Assembly (NCBI GenBank): GCA_019722365.1
Contig: JADFUC010002334.1
Span: forward strand, 744,001-808,000
DNA length: 64,000 bases
Reading direction: 5' to 3'
Source: Lithospermum erythrorhizon
Lineage: Eukaryota; Streptophyta; Magnoliopsida; Boraginales; Boraginaceae
Shown in pieces: positions 25,307-38,638 of the stretch. The notes below the pieces were generated by a model. It saw only the letters and a program-made list of their open reading frames with translations. It was not told the DNA's origin and ran no database searches. The first letter of the stretch is position 1. Each line of letters begins with the position of its first letter. The translations under genes were made by a program, and so were the position numbers.

Positions 25307-25414
25307 GCTCTCAATTCCATCTCAAAGTCTCAACTCAACAACAATATACCCCCCCCCCCCCGCCCCTTCATATATTTTCCTTCTATTTCTATAAGAAACC
25401 AATATTGTTGATCA

Positions 25415-25771
25415 ATGAATCATATAAGTTATGGAACAACAAGTGCATATTCATCTTCATTTAGAATGGATCATCATCAAATTGGGTACACTGATATGGA
25501 GAAGAGGCAACTATTCTTGAGAAGTTACCAATTCAGTAGGAAGAAGAGTGTAACAGAGAGGATCAAAGGCTCATTCTTTAGAGTTAAAAGGGTTGCTTCT
25601 TTAAGGCTTAAATCAGCAAGAAAGATGAGGAAGATGGTATGGTCAAGATTACTCAAATATGGCTTCTTTTGCAACAGAAGAAGAAGGTTTAGATTCCTTC
25701 GTCTACACAATCTTGGAAATTATCCCAATTGTCCTTATGGTTCAAATGGTTTCTCTTCTTGTTTCTGGTAG
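25415..25771 (+). CDS. Small basic plant protein of unknown function (118 aa)
   Basis: A single intronless frame of 118 residues. The ATG lies downstream of a good TATA box and is the first in the leader. After a Ser/Tyr-rich start, the core (residues about 28-92) is very basic and helix-prone: MEKRQLFLRSYQFSRKKS, then TERIKGSFFRVKRV, SARKMRKMVWSRLLKYGFF and RRRRFRFLRL. The tail is Gly/Asn/Cys-rich. I recognise the RQLFLRSYQFSRKKS ... RIKxSFFRVK pattern from small uncharacterised dicot proteins, but no function or domain name can be given. It has no signal peptide or clear membrane span. It stands alone, over 6 kb from any other gene. Conservation of the pattern and the promoter make it a real gene rather than a chance frame. 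Confidence 0.75.
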   Translation: MNHISYGTTSAYSSSFRMDHHQIGYTDMEKRQLFLRSYQFSRKKSVTERIKGSFFRVKRVASLRLKSARKMRKMVWSRLLKYGFFCNRRRRFRFLRLHNLGNYPNCPYGSNGFSSCFW

Positions 25772-28700
25772 TTATTGAATTTTCTTTTTAACAATTTTTT
25801 TTTCTTGGATCAATTGAAAAACAATTGTCATATTTCTACGAGGGTGAGATTAGATACTATGAATGCTCCTTATCCCACTTAGACGATTGGCTAATGTTAT
25901 TAATAGTAAAGATTAGTATATAGGTATTAAGGCACAAGAGACCGAACTATATGGCAAATTCTTAGCTGACAACTTATGTAAACAGAACGGTCGATACCAT
26001 GTAACAATGGAAACATTTATTACAGTGTGTGGTTTGATTAATTCAGATAATATGTAGTTTTAATTGTACCAAAGTTCACTTCGGTTTATGTCTTTTAAGT
26101 TGTTCTTACTTCCTAACCATCATCCTCATTTTAAATTTTAATCCATAAAACGATTTTCTATTCAAATTTTTATATTGTAACTTTGGAATAATGTTTTCTA
26201 CTTGGTGCACTCAAATATGATTTGCTTATATTGGTTATGGGATCAATTGGACACCAATTGACGTGCATAAATTTGGGACTTGTGCAACATAATCGTATCC
26301 ATTAATTCGGGTGAATATACTTTCAGATTTTTACCATGTCCAATAAATAAATTTGAAGATACTCTACTCACAAACCTTTGGATTTAATTAGAGAAGAAGA
26401 TTGTGCATGCCATATTGACATATGGGGCAAAAACCTTGACAACTTGGACGATAATGTATGTTTTGTATTTAATTTAGTCAACCGTACTTTATTTGATGAT
26501 TTATTCCCATCCATGAAGTAGATACCTTATGTCCTAGTTCAATTTTGACTCAAATCCACAGAAAAAGCACGAGAAAAAAGGATCTCACAAATAATGTTAA
26601 TATAATGAAATGAAACTATTGGAGCTTGCATATTTTGAAATATAAAAAAGTTTGTGAAAATAAATCATTGTTAGGACTCTTTTTACACTAACAAACTTTA
26701 ATAGAAGTAATAATAAGTTGCTGTCTTTTGACTGGTGAATTCAATACTGAATGCTTTCGCTCACGTATTCATGGTTTCATACCCAATCTCTTCATCTCAT
26801 TCTATTATTATGATTATTGATTTATTTCCCACCTACCACCCTCAATGGTCGACATGTTTGATTTGAATAAACAATTTATCATTTACATCATACTATAATT
26901 TCAGTGGCATATATACCTATAATCCTGAGATAATTTCGTAGGTAGTGTAAAAGTCCACATACAATAAAATTAATCGGGAATTTATGTAGGTGTCGAGTTG
27001 GACTAGTGCTAGATGGAAGGTTGAATCATCACATACGGAGTATATATTATTGGTTTCACAAGAAAGTAGACGAGTAGTTCTGTTTGGCAAAAATTGATTT
27101 TCACATAAAATAGTTGGTGTTATATGATTTCAAATTAGTCATGAATTTATACCCCTCTCTAAATCAAGTGATATACATACTCTTCGTTTAGTGAAGTACC
27201 CGAACATGTTTTTTTTTTGTAATAATAGCTCAACACACTCCTAGTTTAACTAAAATCGAGACTTATTATAAACCTCCATATCTTGAAATTACAAACTTGT
27301 TTTACAAATGATCAGTTCTTTCATAGGTGTTGAGTCACTATTGTTTTACTATGGATGGCAATGCATTTTGTAGCAATTTACAAACGAAAGAATCACGTAA
27401 TAAAAAAGATTAAACTTGCCTTATTCGTATAATTTGGATATCATCAGTAGTATTTAGTAAAGTAACTTTTTTTAATGATAATAGCATTAAAAACATTGCG
27501 CCACCCTCAGCATATTCGATTATATTATTCGTAGCCTGTCCTATATATTTCCTTTATGTTTGGTGGCTTAGATCAGAAGTAGTCATACTCAAATAAATGA
27601 CTATTATTAGTACCAGTGGAGCATGACACACAATATAAATTATGCTACTCCGAAATGTTGAACTAATGAATTGCATGGCAACATCTAGATTGCCAAATTT
27701 CCATATCAAAATGTCAATTTTCATGACAAGAAAAAGTATGGGGGTTGGAAAGTAGATTTTTGAGGATAGTAATGAATTAGCGTAATCTTCATGAACATGT
27801 GCATCGACATGTAAAAAAAAAGTAGGAGATAAAATAAAGAATCGCACTGTTGATTGATGAATCCATGATAATGATGATGAGTGTAGTGTAATGAAAAAAG
27901 TGTACAAGCTATATATGTATTATTAATCACTTTTTAGGATTTTGCTATATGGTTTTACATTATTTAATCAATTCTTATTTTAATTGATGTTTTTATTTTT
28001 CGAGATGAATCTTTAATCATAAATAACTTTTAATTATATCATAAAAAATTATTGAAAAATAATAATATTACAAAATACTTTTTTTAACCAAATGATAGGA
28101 ATTATAAATTACATACGATATCATATAATAATTAAATTCTAAACTAAGTAATGGGAAGCTTGGATATTGCATCAATTCCACATAAATTGTTGAAATCAGT
28201 GAGTGGCTGGTGAATACCGTTAGTCTAAATGTTTTTGATATATTACAAAATACTTTAAAATCCAATTTCAATTATATCAATTTTATATTGCTTATACTAA
28301 GGAAAATTAAAAAGTGAACAAATATCAAAGTTTCGTCTCGAAGATGAAAACATTGATTTAAATTGAATGATGTATATTTACTAGCAAACATATGAGTATT
28401 TGAGATCATTGTGAAGGAAACCAATACCACATGAAATGATCATCAATACATTCCAAATTAATTATTGACCACTCTTATTATTAATTGATTTTAAAATGAA
28501 ATATCATGATTCTTAACAATCATTGGTCTAAGTTTAATTAATTTGACCAACTAACACACTAATGCAAATAATAATCAATTTGTTCATAGTAGACCCCTGA
28601 CAAAGCTTTACTTTAATATGTAAAAGAAAACCCACATGTATATGTGTGGCATGCCTGCTTTGGCATGAGGCATCATCAAAAGTTGGTTGTAGCGTGCAGA

Positions 28701-28879
28701 TCCTTTTCATATCAAGATAGAAGATTAGAAGAGGACTATAGTCTATCGTATGTTATGATGTAAAATCACAAACATGTATCAAAAAACAAATGAGTATATG
28801 AATGAAATTGTCACATTGCTATGCCTACCGTCCACTTTTTTTAGGCAGAATTTAACTTATCTTGATGCTTAAATGATAG

Positions 28880-29118
28880 GGGCGTTTGAATTTTTATCTT
28901 ATTTAAATGGATTCGATTTTGATAAATAAATATTTTGTTTGTATTATATAATAATTTATGAAAACTATATCAATAAAAAATACGATTTCAAATTTTTTCC
29001 GTTAATATAATTTTCATCGAATATTATATAATATATAAAAATGTTGTAATTGAGGATTCAGCTTATTTTAAATAAAAAAGTCAAAATATCTCTATCATTT
29101 ACGGACGAACTGAGGGAG
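28880..29118. mobile_element. Degraded Stowaway-like MITE
   Basis: The right end ggacgaactgagggag followed by TA fits a Stowaway terminus. The left end is too diverged to place exactly. Internal words (tttgtttgtattatataata..., gaaaactatatcaat..., catcgaatattat) match the element at 24265-24512, which supports the call. Confidence 0.55.
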
Positions 29119-29893
29119 TAATAATCTGATGTGTGAGTGTGACTACTAACTAATACAGCTGGTGGTATATATGTGAGCAATTCATTAACAAACAAACAAA
29201 CTACCGAAAGAAGATGACGATCTTCCAAAATTGTAAAATATTCCACTAGTATGATAATGAGTCCTAAATAATTTCTTGAAGTTTAAAAATTGTTCTAAAA
29301 TATTCTTAAATAATAGGTTACTATATTATTGATCATTGTAATACATAATTCATGTTTTGTTGGTTACCATCGGTTTGGTGCAATATTATTTATGTGGTAG
29401 ATCAAGACTTTTAAGTGGTTGGTGGTTCTGTATCTTATACTTGGTGCCTTGTAAATAATCTCACACATTCTCTATTGTGCAAAACCTCCGAAAAATATAT
29501 TATAGCTGGGTACAAAAATCAATATAATAACTCAAAATATTATTTAGGTGCAATATTGAATATGTTTAGATACTAAGGTGCAAGAGTATTGGAAACGAAG
29601 GTCATTAAACTAAGGTATTAAATGGTTGAACATGGTATATTCAATATTCTGTCTCAAGAGTCATGAGTAACAAAACTAATTGATGCTAACTTGTGTTGAG
29701 CTGTTTTGTTTTAGTGATAGGAATTTTCTCTGGTTACTAATAAGACAATGCATGCAGTGGGATGGGACTACATACACCTTGTCATTTTCATTTTTTCCCT
29801 ACCAGTTCTTGTTATTATTACAGAGTCAATGCAGTAGGATGGGTCTTCTTTAGTCCATACTATGTGAGGAAATCAACTTAGATACATTATCTT

Positions 29894-30095
29894 CGATGTG
29901 AAGCCGAAATTTTATATAGAAAAGATGAAATAATTAATATTATATAAAAAAAATATACAAAATTTTAGAGAGGCGAAACTGACTTAATTTTTAAATAATG
30001 AATGGTAAAATTCTATTTTTTAATAATAAAAATCTAACTTTAAAAATTTTAGGAGGAGGCGGCTAGCTGCCATGCCTCCCTAGTTCCTCACACTA
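29894..30095. mobile_element. hAT-like MITE, about 202 bp
   Basis: The interior (aacttaattttta-type block, aatgaatggtaaaattctat, aaaattttagg) is clearly the same as in the copy at 4000-4202, and the length is almost the same. The flanks attatctt and attatatc are candidate decayed 8-bp duplications. Confidence 0.65.
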
Positions 30096-33000
30096 ATTAT
30101 ATCGAATCCATTTTGTACTTAAAAAGAATGTCTGAGTCTATTATAAGGAGAATATGAGATTATCTAAATAAATTAATATGGGCACTAATGACGTTCAATA
30201 ATTAAGTTCAAACAGGTTGACAATATATATATTTACATTTAAAAAAATTCTTCATCAGGCAAGGAGGTATGATATTGTTATAGAGAAATAATATGCATTA
30301 GTTTCATGTAATCCAAAACAATAATGCCTATGGTCAATATCTAGTCATTTCTATATGTTTTTATCAATTTTTACACATATCGACTAATCAAGTTCACTAT
30401 GTGATCGTCGCCTCTTCTTTTAACTACATTCTCAAATATAATGCTCTCTGGAGTAACATGTATTATTGTAAATTAGAACGAACAAATACATATTTCACAA
30501 CTAGTGACATATATTAACAATGAAATTCTTGTTCTTTGTTATATTTCTTAGTTGAACAAAACTAGAAGGATTTTTCTAAAAGTAAATATTTATTTTGTAC
30601 GAGAATATTTTTACTAGTTAGACACGAAATCATCTAATCATATCTATATATTCCTGTATATTTATATACTCATGTGTGAGCTTGATCGAAATTTAATAAA
30701 TAATTTTCGGTAGAATTAGATTTATTTTAATTAATTGAAATCGATTAAACAAAACTTGATCATATGAAATTTTGCATTGTGATTAAAGGCTTCGCTCAAA
30801 ATTCAATGAAAATCGAACACGTGTAAAATAATAAAGAGGTTTTCCGGCGATTAAACATGAAGTGTCAGTAGAAATTGAGTTTTTTACATTAATTAACCCT
30901 AAATTTTAACTCAAACCGAGGGGTTCTCGAGAAAATGATCTCAATTAAATTTCAATCAAAATTAGAGACTCGAAAAATCTCATTTTATTATAATAATGTT
31001 GGCTATTTTGGCTAAAATGGGATTACAGCTTCGGGCGTAAAGTAGAGACTCTAGAAAGAGCGGGTTTAAATGAAGACTCAAGAGAGTTGAAATTTAATAT
31101 GAAAATGTGTTTGTAAAAAGAATCGAGAAATCTTCTTGCCTCATGAAATAGAAGCGCCCCTTTTGCCTTGGGTAAAGGGACAAAGTAATTAATAAAATTC
31201 GGCGGTTAAGATCAAAATGCAGGTGAGTATGGATTAGCCATCCCGGAAAGAAGAAAGAAATCACCCTTAAACCGCATTCGTTTGAAAATTTCATCCACGA
31301 ACACAATAAAACCCCAACAAAAGAGAATTTAGCGTAAGAACAACTTCGTGAATTGTTCTTCATAGAAAACCTCACGGGTGTTCCTTTTCCAGAAAAAACT
31401 ATGGGAGATCACCAAAAAAATATTGAAATCATCAGCCAAATGGCCTAAATAGGCGCTGGGTGAAAAACGAAGAAGAACACAAAAATTAACGACTCCGTCG
31501 CCCAGGCAGAGTGGCTTAATATTAGGAACAATGTTGAATGCTACTTATGGCTAGAGTAATTTCGAGGATCGAACCGAAAAAATTGATGAAATCGATCTTT
31601 GAATCCTAATAACTAAAAATAAACTATAGGATTAAGTTTCAAAAGCTACTATAGTAAATACGTAGGTAGAATATAAAATTGCTTGTGACCGTAATACCTT
31701 TTTTGTCGGGGAAACATAGATGCTTGACTACGGTAACCCTTGATGAGCTGGCGTATCAGCGGTACCGCGTAATATCCTCTTGGCCGATACTTGACACACC
31801 GAGAAATTAAAGGGATGGTAGAGTAAGCACCTGAACTCAGTCTAGTTGTTCGAGATCAAGCTGCTAAGACCCTCTTGCTAGACATGGCGAAATGAGTCTA
31901 AGTCACAGACCAAGTCCGATGACCAAGATCAAGTCAGACGATCATGCAATTTATCTGTTCTTTAAGGCTCGGCTCGGGGTATGTCAAGTTAAAGACCAAG
32001 TCAAAGGCTTAGAATCTTGCTCCGTCACGGAGATCGCATTGATCGACTCACTATCGTCTCGCTGCCGAATTGAGGCCTTGAGTAAATACGAACTTTAGGA
32101 TCGTAGAGCGGTCTGAAACAAATTAGTGGGCACAGGATTATCTGATAGTTGACATAAATCCATTAAATAATCAAGGCCGCCGAGAGAGTCAAATCAGAGT
32201 CGAGCTACGTAATCCCACAATCATGTCTCGAAGCGATCATTGTCCGGGTTTAGGAAGCAGGCGAATTTGATAATTAATGACTATCGCTTTGATAAATCTT
32301 TTTGTCACAGATAAATTTTTAAAATAAATTTTATTGTATTGATGTCGTATTTATAAATAATGAATCTTTCTAGCAATTACATCATGTCCAAAGAATATGG
32401 TCCCCTTCACATGCAAACAAATCATATATTATGTTGATCAAGGAAATTTTGCTATTGATGCGGCTGCTTAATTAAATGTAAATGCCGATATGAAAATAGA
32501 AATCATGATACGTTAGCCAAAAGAAGTTGATAAAGTACACTTTATTTTGAACTAATCACTACTCTATAGTACTAGTTTCAACCAACTTGCATTAGAAAAT
32601 ATGGTGATGATCGTGGCATCTTATATATAATCAATTAAATAGATACATTACTTTGCAGAAATTTAGATGAAATTAATGTTTTTAAGTTAAACATTTGATC
32701 TTTAGATCAAAGTGGTCCTTATTTTTTGGGGAGTATGTAGGCCACCCCTCCCAATTCTGTTGATGAATATGACAAAATTATTGAAGACGGTAGACAGATT
32801 CAATAGAATTCAATGTTGAATGAGACTAGTGTGAAGTGGCATCAATGAGGACCATCTTCATATCTAGAGCTATGTCTGTTGCTTGAACCAAAATTGTGAA
32901 TGTCCTCAAAGATAATTTTTTTTCATATGACGAGTACAACAATTATTATGTCTATTGTGTTTGTTTGGGCCTTTGAGCCATAGAATTGGAGGAACAATAT

Positions 33001-33147
33001 GCACACGTTTTAAAATTTCTAATAAAATTTTCCTCCAATTTCATTTTAATTACAATTACATTCATCAAAGAAATACACCACCAAAGTTATTACATTAACT
33101 GATGATTATATTACGACGATGTTGAATAGGGTATCTATATACTTTAT

Positions 33148-34935
33148 AAAAGTGTAGATCGGAAATGGAGTGTTTAACCGTTTTCTATTAAGACTATATT
33201 GTCCCTCTCAAATAAAGTTAATTACAAGCATCTAATGGTTATCAAACTTCAATAATAATTAAATAATAATGTGAGTTAAAAATCATTAAATATTGATGTT
33301 ACATGACTCTATTGGATAATTAAAATAAATAATTATATTTATGTTATTACTTCATTGTAATTATAGATCATAAGTAATATATTGGGAAGTTACATATTTC
33401 TCGTTATTACGCTTTTTTAGAGTTAGACAATGAATATTCAATAATTAAAATAAATAATTATATTTATGTATTTACTTCAAGTATAATTATAATCTATATC
33501 TATCTATATACATTTCCTAAAATTATGAATAAGCATTGGTGTTTTAACTTTCATTTTTGTAAAGATACTTAATACATATAATTATTAAAGAATAATTAAT
33601 TTAATATGAAGTTAAATATCTATATCTATATATCTATGTAACATAAAAGTGTAGATCCAATAAAGTGTTCTTCTTTTCTTTGAGGCCCCTCCTTGCCTCC
33701 CCAAATAGAGTTAATTAATGTCAATGGTTATCGAACCCAGTAATAATTAAATAATAATGTGAGTTAAAAATCATTAAATATTATTGTTACATGACTCTAT
33801 TGGATAATTAAAATAAATATGAGTAATTATATTTATGTTATTACTTCATTATGAAAAGTATAGATCGTAAGAAGTAATATATTGGGAAGATTCACATGAC
33901 TCTCGTTATTAAACTTTTTTTAAAGTTAGGCAGAAAGAATATTGAATAATTAAAATAAATAATTATATTTATGTATTTACTTCATTATAATCTATATCTT
34001 TCTATATACCTTCTAAAATTATGAATAACCGTTGGTGTTTCTTTCATTTTTGTAAAGATACTTAATACATATAATTATTAAGAATAAATCATTTGATATG
34101 AAGTTAAATATATATCTATATCTTTTTATAAAGTGTAGTCCGATAAGGTGTTTCTTCATTTTTTTGCCTAAGACTATATTGCTCTCATCCCAAATAGGAG
34201 TTAATTACAAGCATCTAATGATTATCAAACTTCAATAATAATTAAATAATAATGAAAATCATTAAATATTGATGTTACATGACTACATTGGATAATTAAA
34301 AATAAATAATTATATTTATATTATTACTTTTATTGTAATTATAATCATAAGTAAACTATTGAAAGTTACATGACTCGTTATTCTCGCTTTTTTAGAGTTA
34401 GACAAAGAATATTGAATAATTAAAATAAATAATTATATATATGTATTTACTTCATTATAATTATAATCTATATCTATCTAAAAGTGTAGATCCAACCTTT
34501 TTTTTGGTAAGACTACATTGCCCCTCCCAAATAGAGTTAATTACAAGCAACTAATGGTTATCAAACTTCAATAATAATTAAATAATAATGTGAGTTAAAA
34601 ATTATTAAATATTGATGTTACATGACTCTATTGGATAATTAAAATAAATAATTATATTTATGTTATTACTTCATTGTAATTATAGATCATAAGTAAAATA
34701 TTGGGAAGTGACATGAAATACCGTTAGTATTACTACGCTTTTTAGAGTTAGACAAAGAATATTGAATAATTAAAATAAATAATTATATTTATGTATTTAC
34801 TTCATTATAATTATAATCTATATCTATCTATATACCTTCTAAAAGTATGAATAAGCATTGGTGTTTCTTTCATTTTTTGTAAAGACACTTAATACATATA
34901 ATTATTAAATAATAATCATTTAATATGAAGTTAAA
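33148..34935. repeat. AT-rich tandem array, 4 units of about 350-500 bp
   Basis: Units start with aaagtgtagatc(c/g) at 33148, 33646, about 34130 and 34481. Each continues with a 'ttaattacaagcatctaatg' block, 'caataataattaaataataa', 'gttacatgactctattggat', two copies of 'aattaaaataaataattata', and 'gaataagcattggtgtttc' (missing from unit 3). Each unit therefore contains an inner duplication of about 135 bp. No coding capacity. Confidence 0.9.
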
Positions 34936-35714
34936 TAATTATTAAATTTAATAATTACAATTATTTTATGGTTGACAAAAACGTCAAGAGTTTTATATAT
35001 TCTAATATCTATTGTCTATTATTGTGTATATCATTGTTAAACATCATATGAATAATATAATAATATATTATGAAATCATCATGACATAATAAATAAAATA
35101 GATAAAATTGTATAATGTTAGACTTTATGTGAAAATAAAACTTGAATTAAAAAAATATTTGATTTAGCTTATGATTAAAAATCTATATTTATATATATCT
35201 TTGGAAGTTGAGATAAAGTAAGCGATTCTTTTATTTTTTATTAAGAACATATTGCATGAGTTGTTTATTGAATAAAGAGAATATTGTTATATTATATTAT
35301 TGAAGAACTAATGAAAATGTGATAGTTATGTGTAACTCCTAAAATTTGAAATAATGAGTCATAATGTCCAAGAGACCTTTTAACTTATGATTTAATAAAA
35401 AAAAATTAATGAGTTATTATTAGTCCACTAAAGCAAAATACATAAATTTCATTAAAGTCATGAGTTATATTATACTTATGGTTATAAATTTCATTAGTAT
35501 TTATTTTGAAAATTATTATATTATAATTTTTATTTTGCTAAGATATATTTAGCCATATCTATTATCATAAAATATCGAAGTGCCTTAGCTTTGTAGTTTA
35601 ACTTAAAACAAAATTGATATAAATATAATAACATTAGCATCTTTTATTTTTATAGTATTTATTACTTATATAGTGTTTATTATTATTAAAAAATATTGAT
35701 TTTATTATTAGAAT

Positions 35715-35863
35715 AAAATAATAATTACTCTTTTTTTTTTGTAAACGAGCGATGAATTTTATTAAAATAATTAGTACAAGTGAAATACATTACATGAAAA
35801 AAACTAAAAGCCTATAGAAAGGAGTTGAAACTCCCACATCACATTAAAATAATAATTACTCTT
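35715..35863 (-). mobile_element. Short retroposon insertion (SINE or LINE tail) with 18-bp target duplications
   Basis: The 18-bp direct repeat aaaataataattactctt lies at 35715-35732 and again at 35846-35863. Between them, on the plus strand, is a T run followed by gtaaacgagcgatgaatttt. On the minus strand this reads as a body ending 'aataaaattcatcgctcgtt', then a poly-A tail. That is the signature of target-primed insertion of a 5'-truncated non-LTR element of about 113 bp. Confidence 0.85.
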
Positions 35864-36228
35864 AAAAATAAAATAAGTAAACGAATTAATGCATTTCACA
35901 TTAAAATTATATTTTAAGACAATTTATAGTGATTGAGAGTTACAATACTCTTATTATTCCATAACTAATCTTAAAAATAAAATAAGTAAATAAATTAATG
36001 CATTTCACATCACGATAATAAACACAAATTAAAATTATATTTTAAGATAATTTATAATGATTGGAGATTCTACAATCTTTCTTAGTATTTCATAGTAATT
36101 GATCTTAAAAATAATAAGTAAACAAATTTTTGCATTTCATATCAAGATAAAAAAAAATATATTAAAATTGTAGTTTAAGACAATTTATAGTGGTTGGGAG
36201 TTACAATAGTCTTATTATTCCACCTCTT
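35861..36228. repeat. Tandem repeat, about 109-134 bp x 3
   Basis: The motif cttaaaaataaaataagtaaa plus 'gcatttca(c/t)at', 'ttttaag(a)caatttata' and 'gttacaata' recurs from 35861, 35970 and about 36104. It borders the retroposon insertion above. Confidence 0.8.
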
Positions 36229-38537
36229 GGAAGTTACAACTATAATTCTATTTTCTCAAATAATTTTTTATGATTAAACTTACTTAATGCATTCTAAAGG
36301 AAGTAATTGTATAAATATATATAGTTAGCTAGCAAGCCATCATGCTCTCAAAGAAGTAAACCAATTTCTCTCATATTTGTTTATATATCACACTAGAAGT
36401 AAGCTTTTCCTCACTAATGTCAAACCCAACAAGAATTATAGACAATTAGAGTTTTGCATGTGGTGAACGAAAAAAGTATATAATTACTAATTGTTATAAA
36501 TAATGTTTTGATTGATTATTTTTCTATGTAATATTTATTTTTCTACTATGCATAGAATTTGATATGTTGATTATCTGATTGTAATAGCATTATCCAAAAG
36601 ATCTTTGAGTCTCTTGAAAATATTATTGATATTTTTAGATATGATATATAAAACTTAAAATTAAAATTCTTCATATGATTTATAACTTGAGATTAAAAAG
36701 AGGCATTGTTTAATAAGTTCAACAAAGAAGATAATCCCATGAACATATACAAAAATTCTTAATAGGTTAGTTATATCTTTTTAACTCATATTTTTTTAAT
36801 ACTTATTCAATTATGTATATAAAGAGAGATATTTAATTCTGCAAAATTTAAAATAGTTGACAAAGATTAATTGGATGACTAAATATAGATTAAATTATAT
36901 AAAACTTAAAATAAGTATCACTAAATATTAATATGTTTTATCCTAATTATTATTAATCAAGTTCGATCCTAATAAATTTATGAATGTATATACTATATAA
37001 CATTCCACGACCTTTGATAGAGATTAAACTATTAAAAGGTTGAGTTGTATACTTTAAGTTATATATAAATATTTTGATAAATTCAAAAATTGTAAAGAAT
37101 GAAAATCTTAGTTATATGTACTTTAAATTTTAGGAGTATAATTTTATAACTCCTAAAAGACTATATTAAAATATGTAAAAAAAAATTGATATTTGAGCTT
37201 ACTACATTATCGATAAAATTATATATCTCGTAGCTATAAAATAGATATGATTTGAGTCTAAAATATATTTATTGAAATATACATACAATAGAAGTAAGAA
37301 AAATTTATGTTTATTAAATTTAAAAAATACCTTACTATTAGAATATTTATAATTTACTTATTTGAAGTAAATAGCTAATCATAAATATATTACTCCATCC
37401 ATTTCATGTTAGATGATGCTTTTAAGCGATTGTTAGTTTATTCCAAATTGTATGTCTTAAATTTGATAAAAAATTAATGTTCGAAATTCTTTGTAGTTGG
37501 TCGGCTAAAACCAACGTCTTGATTGGTTAAACTGCGTAGAGTAGTAACTTACATAACTATTTCTGGCATTCCCGATATTATAATAATTTTTAACTTATAT
37601 ATGTGAGATTTTAAAGAAGCGCCTGTATGAAATGGAGAAGAAGATAATAAACTTAATACATAAATTTATTACTACAGCAATATTATATATGTTAAATATT
37701 ACATCTTATTCGTTTTTATTACGTGCAACGCATTAGTAGAAGTAACATAAAAGTACATGCCGGATTTTTCATTTTAGCATTATTATATAATGAGCTTCAG
37801 TTTAGCAAAATAAGTTTCACTTTGTTGGAAATACCTCAAGATTTACAGGTCAATAGGAGAGAATGGATATTGCAAAGTTGCAAATATTTAAGATTTGATG
37901 GAAAGAGATAACTAGATATCATAAGTACTCTAAAACATTGAATTGTCCTATCCATAATGGACAATTTAGAGCAGCTAATTATACTTTTGACTACTGATCT
38001 ATATTTAGTTAGACCAATCTTTTTTATCAAATTATCTCTCCCAAGTATGCATAAATGACAGATCCCAGATTGATCAATTATAGATCACAATCTCATATAT
38101 TCTCTAGGAAAAATCATTGCCCTTAATTTTTTAAACTACAATAGCAATCATTGCACATTTGCACATGTCTTGAGATATTCTTCCTCTACCAATCAAATCA
38201 TCAAGAAAAAACAAAGAGCTAAGGAGTAAGGAGGAGGTCTGTATGTACAAGTACTTAGGTGGTAAGTTGATTCTCACATAATGGTAGCCATGTGTTGAAA
38301 AGTAGATTACAAAGAGCATCTATATTTTCTTGTAATTGAACAATTTAGTAACTATGTGCAATTTTTGTTTCTATTACACATTCAAAGCACCTTTTTTGTT
38401 GTTATTACATACTCAATTAATGAGTTGTGTTAAAATATGATGCTAGCCATGTGTTCCAAGAATCCCAACAGAGTCACATTTTAGCAATTTCCATTTATTT
38501 CAAGAACTACTCTTTTGGAGATTCTCCTAGCCATTTC
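36229..38537. other. Gene-free AT-rich spacer
   Basis: No gene is seen. A Stowaway-like element lies at 37393-37637; the rest is very AT-rich single-copy-looking DNA. Confidence 0.5.
37393..37637. mobile_element. Stowaway-like MITE, about 245 bp
   Basis: The left end ctccatccatttcatgtta and the right end cctgtatgaaatggag (inverted: ctccatttcatacagg) pair imperfectly. TA precedes the left end. Confidence 0.5.
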
Positions 38538-38546
38538 TTTATATAG
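38538..38546 (+). promoter_or_regulatory. Probable TATA box of the 38.6-kb small gene
   Basis: tttatatag lies about 93-100 bp upstream of the ATG at 38639, followed by a C-rich stretch and a CT-rich leader, as is common in plant leaders. Confidence 0.55.
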
Positions 38547-38638
38547 CCCCCCTCACCCCCCCTTAAATTTATCCCAATGCAACTTCATTTCATTTCATTG
38601 ATCAAACACTGAGAAACAAGTAGTTCTGTTCCTGCAAA

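Larger units (their letters stand above)
25772..33147. other. Large gene-free spacer
   Basis: AT-rich DNA without a gene I can support. It contains an old Stowaway relic ending at 29118, a hAT-like MITE (29894-30095) and a compositionally distinct, GC-richer stretch at about 30780-32270 that looks like a decayed element. The open frames in it are short, lack homology I recognise and are not conserved in pattern. Confidence 0.5.

Noticed and set aside
31892..32098. 68-codon plus-strand frame in the compositional island
   Set aside because: No homology I recognise and no promoter or splice context; more likely relic sequence.
33148..36228. CRISPR-like array
   Set aside because: Units are hundreds of bases long, adjacent without unique spacers, and the genome is a plant nuclear one; these are tandem duplications.
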